35,075 nt of DNA from Streptomyces hydrogenans. GTDB taxonomy: Bacteria; Actinomycetota; Actinomycetes; Streptomycetales; Streptomycetaceae. Under the pieces are notes generated by a model that saw nothing but the letters and a program-made list of their open reading frames with translations, was not told where the DNA came from and did no database searches. The position numbers were made by a program, and so were the translations under genes. Below, in pieces: positions 23,440-31,505 of this stretch. The stretch's first letter is position 1. Each line of letters opens with the position of its first letter. Location of the stretch: NCBI RefSeq assembly GCF_014656075.1, contig NZ_BNBS01000084.1:1-35075 (forward strand), given 5' to 3'.

Positions 23440-23506
23440 GCCGACGGTGATCGTTTCGTGACCGCGCGGCGGACAACCCCCCGCCGCCCCCGGCGGTCAT
23501 GGGGAC

Positions 23507-24676
23507 ATGACCCGTCGCACCGCCCGTCTCGCCACCGCGCTGACCGCCGCCGCGCTGCTCCTGACCGCCTGCACCGGCTCCGGCGGGGCCGAGCCCGCCG
23601 CCCACCCCGTCTTCTCCGCGCCGCCGGCCCGCCAGGTGCTCCTCGCCCTCCGGCACACCCAGGAGACCGGCGGCGCCGCCCTCCGGCAGACCGTCACCTT
23701 CACCGCGGGCAGGACCACGGCCGTCCGGACCGTCAGCGGCCGGGTGGACTTCGCCGGGGCGCGCGGCGAGGCGTCCGGCGGCTGGCGGATCGCCCCCGGT
23801 TTCCCGGAGGAGGCCCGGGACGTCCTCCTCGGCAACCTGGTCGCCCTGAGGACCGGCGCCACGTCGGAGCGGTACGCCGTCGACAGCCGCGCCGTCCACT
23901 ACCGGGCCGGGTCCGCCGCCTACTGGCTGCGCTACGAGGGCGACATCGAACCCCTCCCGGGCCTCGACGCGGTCCGCGTGCTGCGCGGCACCGAGAGCGC
24001 CGTCGGCGGCACGCTCCTGGAGGTGCTGAGCGGCGTACGGCCGCAGGCCGGAGGCGGGACCCGCCCGGACGGCGGCCGGACCTACCGGGCGGACTTCCCG
24101 CTCGCCAGGGCCGTGGACCTCTTCCCGATGGACGTGCGCGAGGAGCTGGTGGCGGCACCGCTCCACGCCTCCTCCCCCGGCGCGCCCGTCCCGGTGACCG
24201 TCGAGGTCGACGCCGAGGGGAGGATCACCCGGGCCCGGGCCGACCTCGCCGCCGTGCTCCCGACCGAGGAGGACAGTGCGCTCGCGGGGGTGACCGGGCT
24301 CCGGGTCGACCTGTCCCTGAGCGCCTTCGGTCCGCCGGAGCCCGCCGTCGCCGCCACCCCGGACGGCCGGGTCCTGGACGCCGGCCGGGCCGTCGTCCCG
24401 ATGTACGAGGCGGCGACCGGGGACTGCGTGGACCTCGACACCGGGATGCGGCACCGTCGGCTGGTCACCCGCGTGTCCTGCGACGGCCCCCACGACGTCA
24501 GGATCACCGGTCAGCACACGCTGGACACCGCCTACCCGGGGCCGGGCGCGGCCCTGGACCTCGCCGAGGAGGCGTGCGCCGGCGAGGAGGAGCCCGGGGG
24601 CCGGCTCGCCTGGTCGGGCCAGAGGGAGTGGCGGGACCTGCGGGAGGGCCGGGTCACCTGCTACCGGCTCTCCTAG
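23507..24676 (+). CDS. Secreted lipoprotein with LprG/LppX-like N-terminal and septum-formation-like C-terminal part
   Basis: The 389-residue protein has a signal peptide with a good lipobox (AALLLTAC, cysteine near residue 22). Residues about 40-270 have the size and pattern of LppX/LprG-type beta-rich lipoproteins, including alternating strands such as VRTVSGRVDFAGARGEASGGW. The last 100 residues contain GDCVDLDT... RVSCDGPHDVRITGQ... EEACAG... VTCYRLS, a four-cysteine arrangement like the extracytoplasmic domain family named for septum formation proteins. It probably sits on the outer face of the membrane. Function is unknown; a role in lipid transport or envelope assembly would fit its first half. 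Its stop codon lies inside a symmetric terminator. Confidence 0.75.
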   Translation: MTRRTARLATALTAAALLLTACTGSGGAEPAAHPVFSAPPARQVLLALRHTQETGGAALRQTVTFTAGRTTAVRTVSGRVDFAGARGEASGGWRIAPGFPEEARDVLLGNLVALRTGATSERYAVDSRAVHYRAGSAAYWLRYEGDIEPLPGLDAVRVLRGTESAVGGTLLEVLSGVRPQAGGGTRPDGGRTYRADFPLARAVDLFPMDVREELVAAPLHASSPGAPVPVTVEVDAEGRITRARADLAAVLPTEEDSALAGVTGLRVDLSLSAFGPPEPAVAATPDGRVLDAGRAVVPMYEAATGDCVDLDTGMRHRRLVTRVSCDGPHDVRITGQHTLDTAYPGPGAALDLAEEACAGEEEPGGRLAWSGQREWRDLREGRVTCYRLS

Positions 24677-24712
24677 GGCCCGATCCGACGGGAAGGGTCA
24701 GACAGGCCCTAG
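24673..24712. terminator. Symmetric terminator containing both converging stop codons
   Basis: CTAGGGCC (24673-24680) and GGCCCTAG (24705-24712) form an 8-bp stem around a 24-nt loop. The TAG of the plus-strand lipoprotein gene (24674-24676) and the TAG of the minus-strand GH114 gene (24711-24709) are the equivalent bases of the two arms. Confidence 0.6.
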
Positions 24713-25497
24713 CAGGTCCGGCGCCAGGCTCCGAGGTCGTAGTGCTTCTGGAGGGAGCTGAGGTTCAGCTCCCGGGAGGTCGCGCAGAACTGGCGGGGGG
24801 TCCGTTCGTACTCGGCGTGGAAGACGGGCTTGTCCGCGGCGGTGAAGGGGGCCAGGCGGTGGCACTCCTCGTACTCGGCGCACTGCTCGTTGACGGCGAA
24901 GTCGAAGTCGGGGAGGAGCTGGGGGATCTGGTCCAGGTCGTTCTTGAGGCCGACGGCGAGGCCGCGTTCGTGGGCGAGGCGGGCGATCAGACGGTTGTAG
25001 CGCAGCTGGTCGGCGGCGGTCAGGGGGAAGCCGGTGCGGTTGCGGTAGCCGTCCATGTTGTCGGGCTCCACCGCGTCGAAGCCCTTGGCCCGGCACATGT
25101 CGATCCGCTCGGCCATGAGGGGTTCGAGGACGTCGGTGCGGCGGATGTCGAGCCAGCGCTCGCCGTCCCAGCCGTTCCCCTTGCCGAGGACGGACTTCGG
25201 GAAGCGGCCGGCGTCGGGGCGGAAGTCCTCCCAGGCGCCGGTGGAGAGGTAGCAGATCACCTTCCGGCCGCGGCGGTGCAGGTCGGCGACGGTCGCGGCG
25301 GAGTGGTCGAAGCCGTCGATGTCGTAGACCGGGACGTCGACGGTCGGGTCCAGCCGGCCGCTGAGCTGCCACTGCCAGGCCAGGCCGGCCCGGGGGCGCC
25401 AGCGCTCGTCCGCCGGCTTGGGGTCGGGGGCGGAGCCCGTGGTGCAGGCCGTGGCGAGCAGGAGCAGGGCCGCGAGGAGCGGGAGGAGGCGCCTCAT
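24709..25497 (-). CDS. GH114-type endo-alpha-1,4-polygalactosaminidase-like lipoprotein
   Basis: The 262-residue protein has a signal peptide with a lipobox (LLLLATAC). The mature part is a TIM-barrel of the GH114 type: WQWQLSGRLD, VYDIDGFDHS, VICYLSTGAWEDFRPD and the signature FDAVEPDNMDGY with E144, D146 and D149. GH114 enzymes cut alpha-1,4-galactosamine-containing polymers. Examples are fungal Ega3 and, by fold, the hydrolase domain of PelA. As an outer-face lipoprotein it could trim or release the polymer made by this operon. Its ATG overlaps the stop of the preceding gene by 4 nt (ATGA), so it is coupled to it and is the last gene of the five-gene operon. Confidence 0.88.
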   Translation of the reverse strand: MRRLLPLLAALLLLATACTTGSAPDPKPADERWRPRAGLAWQWQLSGRLDPTVDVPVYDIDGFDHSAATVADLHRRGRKVICYLSTGAWEDFRPDAGRFPKSVLGKGNGWDGERWLDIRRTDVLEPLMAERIDMCRAKGFDAVEPDNMDGYRNRTGFPLTAADQLRYNRLIARLAHERGLAVGLKNDLDQIPQLLPDFDFAVNEQCAEYEECHRLAPFTAADKPVFHAEYERTPRQFCATSRELNLSSLQKHYDLGAWRRTC

Positions 25498-26114
25498 CGG
25501 ACGCACTCCGGGACGTCGTGGGGCAGGGTGCCCCAGGGGTGGGCGCCCGTGCCCGGGACCGCGCAGTGGACCTCGGTGGCGGGGCGGAAGCCGGGCGGGG
25601 CCGCGTAGACCAGGTGGCAGTGGTGGGGGGCGGCCGGCGGGTCGAGGGTGCGGTAGGTGTCCCAGGGGCCCTCGAAGGTGACCAGCAGGTCGGCCAGTTC
25701 GGCGTACCCCTCGTCGGGCGGGGCGCCGTGGTTGAGGACGAGGGTCGCGGCGCCGGCCGCCCGGGCGGCGACGGCGAGCCGCCGGTAGTGCGGCAGCGCG
25801 TCGGGCGCGGTGGCGACCTGGTCGAGGAAGGCCCCGTCGGCGCCGTACCAGTCGCGGTGCCGGAGCAGGTCGGCGACGACCTCGGCGTGCGGGCGGCGGC
25901 CGTAGGCGGTGTCGGCGTAGCCGAGGACCCGCACCCCGGCGGCGCGCAGCCGGCCGGCGGCCTCGGCGAAGGCCGGGTCGGGGGCCTCGCCGGCGCCGTT
26001 CGCCGGGTTGAGGACGACGCCGTGGAGCGTCGGCGCGGCCGCGACCAGGGCCGCCCAGCCCTCCGGGCGGTCGGTGGGGTGCTCGTAGAAGGGCACCAGG
26101 AGGTGTCGATGCAT
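25494..26114 (-). CDS. Spherulin-4 family protein (GH135-like glycoside hydrolase)
   Basis: The 206-residue protein has the spherulation-specific family 4 pattern: LLVPFYEHPTDRPEGWAALV, VVLNPANGAGEAPDPAF, VLGYADTAYGRR, YGADGAFLDQ and LVTFEGPWDTY. In Aspergillus the family member Sph3 (GH135) hydrolyses galactosaminogalactan and is needed for its synthesis. The acidic residues expected in the barrel (GADGAFLDQ, TFEGPW) are present. Unlike Sph3 it has no signal peptide or membrane anchor, so it would act in the cytoplasm unless exported another way. Its AGGAAG ribosome site overlaps the stop of the upstream membrane protein gene, and its own stop overlaps the GH114 start. Confidence 0.87.
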   Translation of the reverse strand: MHRHLLVPFYEHPTDRPEGWAALVAAAPTLHGVVLNPANGAGEAPDPAFAEAAGRLRAAGVRVLGYADTAYGRRPHAEVVADLLRHRDWYGADGAFLDQVATAPDALPHYRRLAVAARAAGAATLVLNHGAPPDEGYAELADLLVTFEGPWDTYRTLDPPAAPHHCHLVYAAPPGFRPATEVHCAVPGTGAHPWGTLPHDVPECVR

Positions 26115-26126
26115 GCGCCGGGCTTC

Positions 26127-27554
26127 CTAGGGACGGTGGGCTGTCGGTCGTACCAGCAGAACACGGCTGAGGACGGCCAGCACGGCCGCCGCTCCCCCGG
26201 CGGCGAGCGGGCCCGCGGCCGGTTCGAGGGTCTGCGCGGCGGCCGCCAGCAGGCAGACCGCGGCCGCGGTGGTGACGGCGCCGAACGCCTGGAGGAGCAG
26301 CCCCAGCCAGAGCACGGTGCCGATGAGCAGGAGGACCGGCAGCCGGTCCGGGGTGGGCCAGGGGGTGCCGGGCCACAGCAGGGCCGCGCCGAGGGTGAGC
26401 GCGAGCAGCACGGTGAGGTAGCCGCCGAGGCAGAGGACGAGGGTGCCGGTGACGGCGCGGCGGAACTCGCGGGCGGTGGTGAGGGTCCGCAGCCGGGTGA
26501 GGCCGGCGCCCCGGAAGCGGTGCAGGAGCCATTCGGCGGGCCCCATGGAGAGGGTGAGCGCGATGACCGCGCCGGTGCCGGTGGCGAGCGTGTCGCCGAG
26601 CCCGGCGTGGAGCACGAGCACGCCGCTGCCGAGGCCGAAGAGGCCGTACGGGACGGAGGCCGCGAGCGGCGGTCCGCCCCGGCCGGCGGCACCGCGGGCG
26701 AGGCCGGGGCGCAGCGCGCGGGCGGCGACGAAGCAGGCGGCGGTGAGCGAGAGGGCGGGCAGGGCGGCGCGCAGCGGGCCGGGCAGGGCCCAGCGGAGGG
26801 CGCCGGCGGCCGCGGCGAGCGGCAGCAGGGTGGCGAGCAGGGCCCGTTCGCGGCCGAGGACGAGGAGGACGGTCGCGGCGGCGAGGTAGAGGGCGCCTCC
26901 GGCGGCGAGGACGGCGGCGGGGAGCTCGCCGTCGGGGGCGGCGGCGAGGCCGACGGCGGTGCCGGCGAGCGCGCCGGCCGGCGCGCCGGTGAGCAGGGCG
27001 CGGGCGGCGGCGGCCCGGTCGCCGAGACCGAGCCAGGTGTAGGCGCGGTGGGAGAGGGCCTGGTTCCAGACCCAGCCGGTGACGGCCCCGGCGAGCAGCG
27101 GCACGGTGCCGGCGGGGAGTCCGTACCGCCCCTGGGGGCCGGCGAGCAGCGGGCCGGCGAGGACGTACGCGAGGCCGGGCAGGGCGAAGACGAGGCCCCG
27201 GACCAGACAGCCGCCGAGCCCTTCGGACCAGGCCGGGCCGTCGGCCGTCTCGGGGGGCGGTGCGGGGTGGCACCGCTCCACGCGCGCGTACAGGTCCTCG
27301 GCGAGGGCGAAGGAATCGTTCCTTCCGTAGGTGAGGCGGATGTGGTCGTCGGTCATGCCGTCGGATTCGAGGAGCGCGGCTATCTCGTCCGGGTGGACGG
27401 CGGCGGCGACGAACGCGTCGAGCCGGGCGGCGAGTTCGTCGAGGGGGTCGACGGCGGTGCCGGGGGCGGCGGACGGCGGCGGTGCCGGGGGCCGGGGCAC
27501 GGCCGGCAGCGGCGCGGTCGTGGTCGGGGGCTTCAGCCAGAGGGAGCCGCTCAT
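26127..27554 (-). CDS. Polytopic membrane protein of the exopolysaccharide operon
   Basis: The 475-residue protein has two parts. Residues 1 to about 115 are soluble, with a proline-rich start and a helical segment (DELAARLDAFVAAAVHPDEIAALLESDGMTDDHIRLTYGRNDSFALAEDLYARV). Residues about 120-470 contain roughly ten to twelve hydrophobic helices. The position after a PelF-like gene suggests a membrane partner for polymer synthesis or export. PelG, a Wzx-like flippase component, holds that place in Pel operons, but I cannot see clear PelG similarity and leave it unnamed. Its ATG overlaps the stop of the glycosyltransferase gene (ATGA). A Gly/Ala/Leu-rich composition makes exact helix counts uncertain. 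Confidence 0.82.
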   Translation of the reverse strand: MSGSLWLKPPTTTAPLPAVPRPPAPPPSAAPGTAVDPLDELAARLDAFVAAAVHPDEIAALLESDGMTDDHIRLTYGRNDSFALAEDLYARVERCHPAPPPETADGPAWSEGLGGCLVRGLVFALPGLAYVLAGPLLAGPQGRYGLPAGTVPLLAGAVTGWVWNQALSHRAYTWLGLGDRAAAARALLTGAPAGALAGTAVGLAAAPDGELPAAVLAAGGALYLAAATVLLVLGRERALLATLLPLAAAAGALRWALPGPLRAALPALSLTAACFVAARALRPGLARGAAGRGGPPLAASVPYGLFGLGSGVLVLHAGLGDTLATGTGAVIALTLSMGPAEWLLHRFRGAGLTRLRTLTTAREFRRAVTGTLVLCLGGYLTVLLALTLGAALLWPGTPWPTPDRLPVLLLIGTVLWLGLLLQAFGAVTTAAAVCLLAAAAQTLEPAAGPLAAGGAAAVLAVLSRVLLVRPTAHRP

Positions 27555-29089
27555 GCCGGGGTGCCTTCGGGGACTCGGGGCGCGCCGCGCCGCGGGGAGG
27601 GGATGCTGACCCGCAGCGGGACCGGGGCGGGCGCCGGAAGGGGGGTGCGGGGGGCGGCGAGTTCGCGGTAGATGCGGCGGAAGCCGTCGACCGAGCGGTG
27701 CAGGGTGAACTCGTCGATGACCCGCTGCCGGGCCTGCCGGCCGAGGGCGGCGCGGCGGGCGTCGTCGCGCAGCAGGGCGGAGACGGCGGCGGCCATGACG
27801 GCCGGTTCGCGGGGCGGGACGACGACGCCGGCGTCGCCGACCGCCTCGCGGACCCCTCCGACGTCGGTGGAGACGGTGGCCCGGCCGCAGGACATGGCCT
27901 CGATGAGGGAGAAGGGGAAGCCCTCGCTGATGGAGGAGAGCATCACCACGCTGCCGGCGGCGTAGGCGGAGGGCACGTCGGAGACCCGGCCCTCGAAGGA
28001 GACGCCGTCGGCGACGCCGAGTTCGGCGGCCAGCTTCTCCAGGAGGGTGCGGTAGTCCTCGTTCCCGGCGGGGACGGGGCCGAAGAGGCGGAGCCTCAGT
28101 TCGGGGAGTTCGGCGCGGGAGATCGCGTACGCCCGGATCAGGGTCTCCAGGTCCTTGATCGGGTCGACCCGGCCGCACCAGCTCAGCGTCGGGGTCTCCG
28201 GTTCCGGGCCGGCCTCGGGGAAGAGGGCGGGGTCGACGCCGTTGTAGACGGTGCGGATGCGGTCGGCGGGGGCGCCGCCGCGCTCCTCCCAGCGCCGGTT
28301 GTACTGGTTGCAGGGGGTGATGAGGTCCGCCTGCCGGTAGCCGAGGGAGTTGAGCTCGCGGTAGAAGCCGAGCATGAGGGCCTTGACGGGCCAGCGCTGG
28401 GTCTCGGTGCGGTAGCCGAGGTAGCGCTCGCGGAGGTAGATGCCGTGTTCGGTGAGCAGGAAGGGCACCCCTTCGAAGTGCTGCGCGGCGAGCGCGGGCA
28501 GGGTGGCGAGGCCGCTGGAGACGGCGTGCGCCACGCTGCCGTCGGCTATCCGGGCGCCGAGCGGCCGCAGGGCGTGTTCGAGCAGGTCGGTGGCGGTCAG
28601 GGCGTCGTGGACGGTGGGCCCGGCCGCACGCGTCGGCAGGTGCGGCATGGTCCAGATCCACATGAGGGAGCGGAGGGCCGCCTCCGAGCGCAGGGCCGGG
28701 GTGAGCCGGCCCTCGCGGGCGAGGGCGGCCAGTTCGTAGAGGCCGCCGGCGAGGTCGTGGCCGGCGTCCGGGTCGAGCAGGGCGAGCAGGAAGTGCTCGT
28801 AGGCGGCGAGGAAGCGGCGGCGTTCGCGCCCCCGCGGGGGCCGGCGCGTCCGGGTGGGCGCGGCCGGTCCCCGCGGGTGGCCCCAGAGGGGGAACGCGGT
28901 GTGCCGGGCGATGTTGGGCGGCAGTTCCCAGGTGACGGGTTCGCGGCCGCTGCCGGTGAGGGCGAGGATCTCGAAGGTGACCTCGGGCATGCCCCGGACG
29001 AGCTGGTCGCACCAGGTGCTGACGCCGCCGTGGACGTGCGGGTAGGTGCCCTCGGTGAGCATGGTGACGTGACGGCCACTGCTCGGCAT
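27551..29089 (-). CDS. pelF: GT4-family glycosyltransferase, PelF-like
   Basis: The 512-residue cytoplasmic protein starts with the PelF-type segment MLTEGTYPHVHGGVSTWCDQLV and continues with LTEHGIYLRERYL, YNRRWEERGGAPADRIRTVYNGVD and WCGRVDPIKDLETLIRAYA. The GT4 donor-site motif ISEGFPFSLIEAMSCG, with its two glutamates seven residues apart, and STDVGGVREAVGD complete the fold. PelF uses a UDP-hexosamine, probably UDP-GalNAc, to extend Pel; the fungal counterpart in galactosaminogalactan synthesis is the GT4 domain of Gtb3. The ATG at 29089 has GGGGGG about 8 nt upstream. It lies 26 bp downstream of the deacetylase gene and overlaps the next gene. Confidence 0.9.
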   Translation of the reverse strand: MPSSGRHVTMLTEGTYPHVHGGVSTWCDQLVRGMPEVTFEILALTGSGREPVTWELPPNIARHTAFPLWGHPRGPAAPTRTRRPPRGRERRRFLAAYEHFLLALLDPDAGHDLAGGLYELAALAREGRLTPALRSEAALRSLMWIWTMPHLPTRAAGPTVHDALTATDLLEHALRPLGARIADGSVAHAVSSGLATLPALAAQHFEGVPFLLTEHGIYLRERYLGYRTETQRWPVKALMLGFYRELNSLGYRQADLITPCNQYNRRWEERGGAPADRIRTVYNGVDPALFPEAGPEPETPTLSWCGRVDPIKDLETLIRAYAISRAELPELRLRLFGPVPAGNEDYRTLLEKLAAELGVADGVSFEGRVSDVPSAYAAGSVVMLSSISEGFPFSLIEAMSCGRATVSTDVGGVREAVGDAGVVVPPREPAVMAAAVSALLRDDARRAALGRQARQRVIDEFTLHRSVDGFRRIYRELAAPRTPLPAPAPVPLRVSIPSPRRGAPRVPEGTPA

Positions 29090-29115
29090 GTGCGTGTCCC
29101 CCCAGAACGTGCTGG

Positions 29116-31212
29116 TCAGGCGGTCGGGAGCTGGAGTGTGACGGCGGTCTGGAGCAGTTCGGGCGCGGTCCAGGCGGAGCGGCTTCCGGCGTAGGCGGTG
29201 CCGAAGGCGGTGGTGCCGAGGAGGAGTTGCTTGCGGGTGCCCTCGGGGGCGGTGACGGGGACCTGGACTCCGGAGGGCGCCTTGACGGTGACCGTGTTGC
29301 CGACGCGGTAGGCGGTGACCTTGCCGGCGGCGAGGGCGGCGTCCCAGGCGTCGCGGCGGGTCAGCTCGGTGCCGACGTCCTTCTGACGGGGGTTCACGAT
29401 CGGGGTGTTGGCGGCGAAGAGGGTCCGGTAGTCGCCGAGGACCTTGTCGAGGACGGGGTAGAGGAGGCGCTCCTCGGCCAGGTTCGACTGGTGGACGTAG
29501 TGCGGCCGGGGGTCGTTGGCGATGACGTGGCCGAGGGCGGTGCGGGCCTCCTGCGGGACGATGTACGCGGCGTAGCCGGTGGCCGTGTCGAGCGGGGCGG
29601 GCAGGCAGGTGGAGGCGGGGTTGTCCTCGCAGGCGCCGCTGCCGCCGTCGGCGCGGGAGGTGTAGATCCAGTTGTACTCGTCGGCCATCTCGGCGGCGGT
29701 GCCGACGTTGTAGTACACGTTCATCGGGTGCCGGGGCACGGTCCTCGCGGCGCCGACGGCCCGCTGGCGGGGTTCGCGGGAGTTGTCGCTCGCCGTCCAC
29801 TTCACGCCGTTGTCGGCGAGGGCGCCGGCGAGGTTGGGGTTGTCGACCGGCTGCTGGGGCAGGGTCTTCAGGCCGGAGTGCTCGCCGGTGACGAGTTCGG
29901 AGCGGTCGACGGAGATGCCCTTGCCCTGAGCCCAGTTGACGTTGTCCCGGATCTGCGCGGAGAGCTCGGCGCGGCTGACCCAGAGGGTGCTGCCGGAGGT
30001 GTTGGTGGCGCACCGCCAGGGGACGGTGGTGTTGTCCTGGACGCAGCCGAGGAAGGGGTGGGTGTAGGTGTGGTTGATCCAGCGGTACTGGGCGCGGTCG
30101 GCGATCAGCCGGGCGGCGAGCGGGTCGGTGCCGCCGTGCTCGGTCTTCCACTGCTCGCCCTGGCCGCCGTTGTAGACCATGTCGAGGGTGAAGCCGGACG
30201 CCTTCTGCCAGGCGGCGGCGTAGGTGGCGTCGGCGGCGGTCATCCGGATGGGGTTCTCGGCCTCTCCGTCGCCGCCGACGCAGTCGAGGTCGCCGGGGGT
30301 GCAGTTCCGGACGGCGTCCCAGCGGGCGTCGGGGGCGAAGACGTCGTCGACGTGGACGGAGAGGTAGTTCCGGGACTGGCCGAGGTGGACGCCCTGGGTG
30401 AGCCATTCGACGATGCCGCGGGAGAGGGCGCGGAACTGCCGCTGGTACTGGTTGTAGGCGAAGGTGACGACCAGCTCGCGGCGTCCGTCGGCGGTGTACT
30501 CGCCGACCAGGCTGGCCCGGCCGCCGCCCGCCGCGCTGTCGACGGGGATGTCGACGTAGCTGGTGAAGCCGGCCCGGGGGCGGCCCGCGTAGCCGTAGCT
30601 CTCGGAGATCGCGGGGTCGTTGTCCTCGAAGGTCAGGCTGCCCGCGAGGTAGCCGAAGGGGCCGGCCTTCCCGGCCGGGGTGACGCCGGCGGTGGTGCCG
30701 TCGAGGACGCCGGACCAGCCCCCGTCGGTGGTGTAGTCGAGGCCGACGCCGGGGTGGGACCAGGTGTAGGCGTCGACCTGCGGGATGCCGAAGGCGCGCT
30801 CGTACGTCTGGAGGGCGGTGTGCTCGGCGGAGTCGGGGCCGAAGGCGGTCTCGTGGGGCAGGACGACGCCCTGGTACTTGGCGCGGGGCCGGCCGTCGAC
30901 CGTGTCGCTGAGGAAGGCCGGGGTGAGGACGGGCCGGGCCGGGTCGTTCAGGTCGAGGGTGCGGTACGGGACGCCGGAGCCCTTCAGCTCGGCGGTGATG
31001 GCCTCGATCGCGCTGCCGCCGTCGTCGACGACCAGGACGGTGAGGTCGATCCGGGGGGCGGGGGCGGTCGCGGCCTGCGCGGACGGGACCACGGTGGCGA
31101 GGAGCGCGGCGGCGGCGAGCGCGCCCGCGGTGCGGCCCGCGCGGCGCGGTACCCCCTCGTTTCCGGACTTCCTCGGCGCGGTCGCGGGCGTGCGGGATCT
31201 GTTCGCGTGCAT
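29116..31212 (-). CDS. Secreted polysaccharide deacetylase, Agd3/CE18-like
   Basis: The 698-residue exported protein has a long signal region (PRRAGRTAGALAAAALLATVVPSAQA, cleavage after AQA likely). About 230 residues rich in beta strands follow (LTVLVVDDGGSAIEAITAELKG..., fitting the N-terminal carbohydrate-binding part of Agd3), then a deacetylase barrel. Metal and catalytic residues are visible: VHVDD at H287-D289-D290, corresponding to the Asp-Asp of CE4 motif 1, and HTYTH at H381/H385, corresponding to HxxxH of motif 2. A final region of about 100 residues (VTAYRVGNTVTVKAPSGVQV...) looks like a beta-sandwich. Removing acetyl groups from GalNAc residues would make the polymer cationic. 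ATG 31212 has GAGGGGGG 10 nt upstream. First gene of the operon. Confidence 0.85.
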   Translation of the reverse strand: MHANRSRTPATAPRKSGNEGVPRRAGRTAGALAAAALLATVVPSAQAATAPAPRIDLTVLVVDDGGSAIEAITAELKGSGVPYRTLDLNDPARPVLTPAFLSDTVDGRPRAKYQGVVLPHETAFGPDSAEHTALQTYERAFGIPQVDAYTWSHPGVGLDYTTDGGWSGVLDGTTAGVTPAGKAGPFGYLAGSLTFEDNDPAISESYGYAGRPRAGFTSYVDIPVDSAAGGGRASLVGEYTADGRRELVVTFAYNQYQRQFRALSRGIVEWLTQGVHLGQSRNYLSVHVDDVFAPDARWDAVRNCTPGDLDCVGGDGEAENPIRMTAADATYAAAWQKASGFTLDMVYNGGQGEQWKTEHGGTDPLAARLIADRAQYRWINHTYTHPFLGCVQDNTTVPWRCATNTSGSTLWVSRAELSAQIRDNVNWAQGKGISVDRSELVTGEHSGLKTLPQQPVDNPNLAGALADNGVKWTASDNSREPRQRAVGAARTVPRHPMNVYYNVGTAAEMADEYNWIYTSRADGGSGACEDNPASTCLPAPLDTATGYAAYIVPQEARTALGHVIANDPRPHYVHQSNLAEERLLYPVLDKVLGDYRTLFAANTPIVNPRQKDVGTELTRRDAWDAALAAGKVTAYRVGNTVTVKAPSGVQVPVTAPEGTRKQLLLGTTAFGTAYAGSRSAWTAPELLQTAVTLQLPTA

Positions 31213-31290
31213 GGTGTGGTGTCCCCCCTCGGCAGGTGCCCCGGCGCGGGGGGACCTGTGGAGATGAAGCGAAGGCGTGAGTGCCGCGCT

Positions 31291-31388
31291 TGAGTGAATG
31301 AGGCGAGTGTGGCGCCGGAGCGGAAGCCGGAAGGACAAACATGAAAGAGACACCTCGGATGAGTGAATCGAAGCCGCGGTGAGCGAAC
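31291..31388. promoter_or_regulatory. Repeated 9-mers in the divergent exopolysaccharide operon/pepA promoter region
   Basis: TGAGTGAAT occurs at 31291-31299 and 31360-31368, and a variant TGAGCGAAC at 31380-31388, 20 bp from the second copy (about two helical turns). They lie between the deacetylase start (31212) and pepA and may be regulator binding sites. I could not settle on a -10 box for the operon. Confidence 0.35.
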
Positions 31389-31434
31389 CGGGCGAGCGAG
31401 CGTAGGCTCGTTCTCGGCGCTCATCGGGCCGAAA

Positions 31435-31440
31435 TACGAT
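31435..31440 (+). promoter_or_regulatory. Candidate pepA -10 box
   Basis: TACGAT at 31435-31440 fits the -10 consensus and would give a 5' leader of about 40-60 nt. The -35 region is unclear. Confidence 0.4.
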
Positions 31441-31505
31441 GCGGCGGGCTCGGTCGGCCCATCCCTCGACCGCCACAGAACTCAATGGAAGCGAGTTTCA
31501 CCACC

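Noticed and set aside
24709..31212. The exopolysaccharide operon as a recently acquired island
   Set aside because: GC content and codon use match the neighbours, and there is no integrase, tRNA or flanking repeat, so recent transfer is not supported.
29227..31293. A 688-codon plus-strand frame opposite the deacetylase gene
   Set aside because: Low-complexity Gly/Val/Ala/Asp composition without domains; the minus strand encodes a protein with clear deacetylase motifs.
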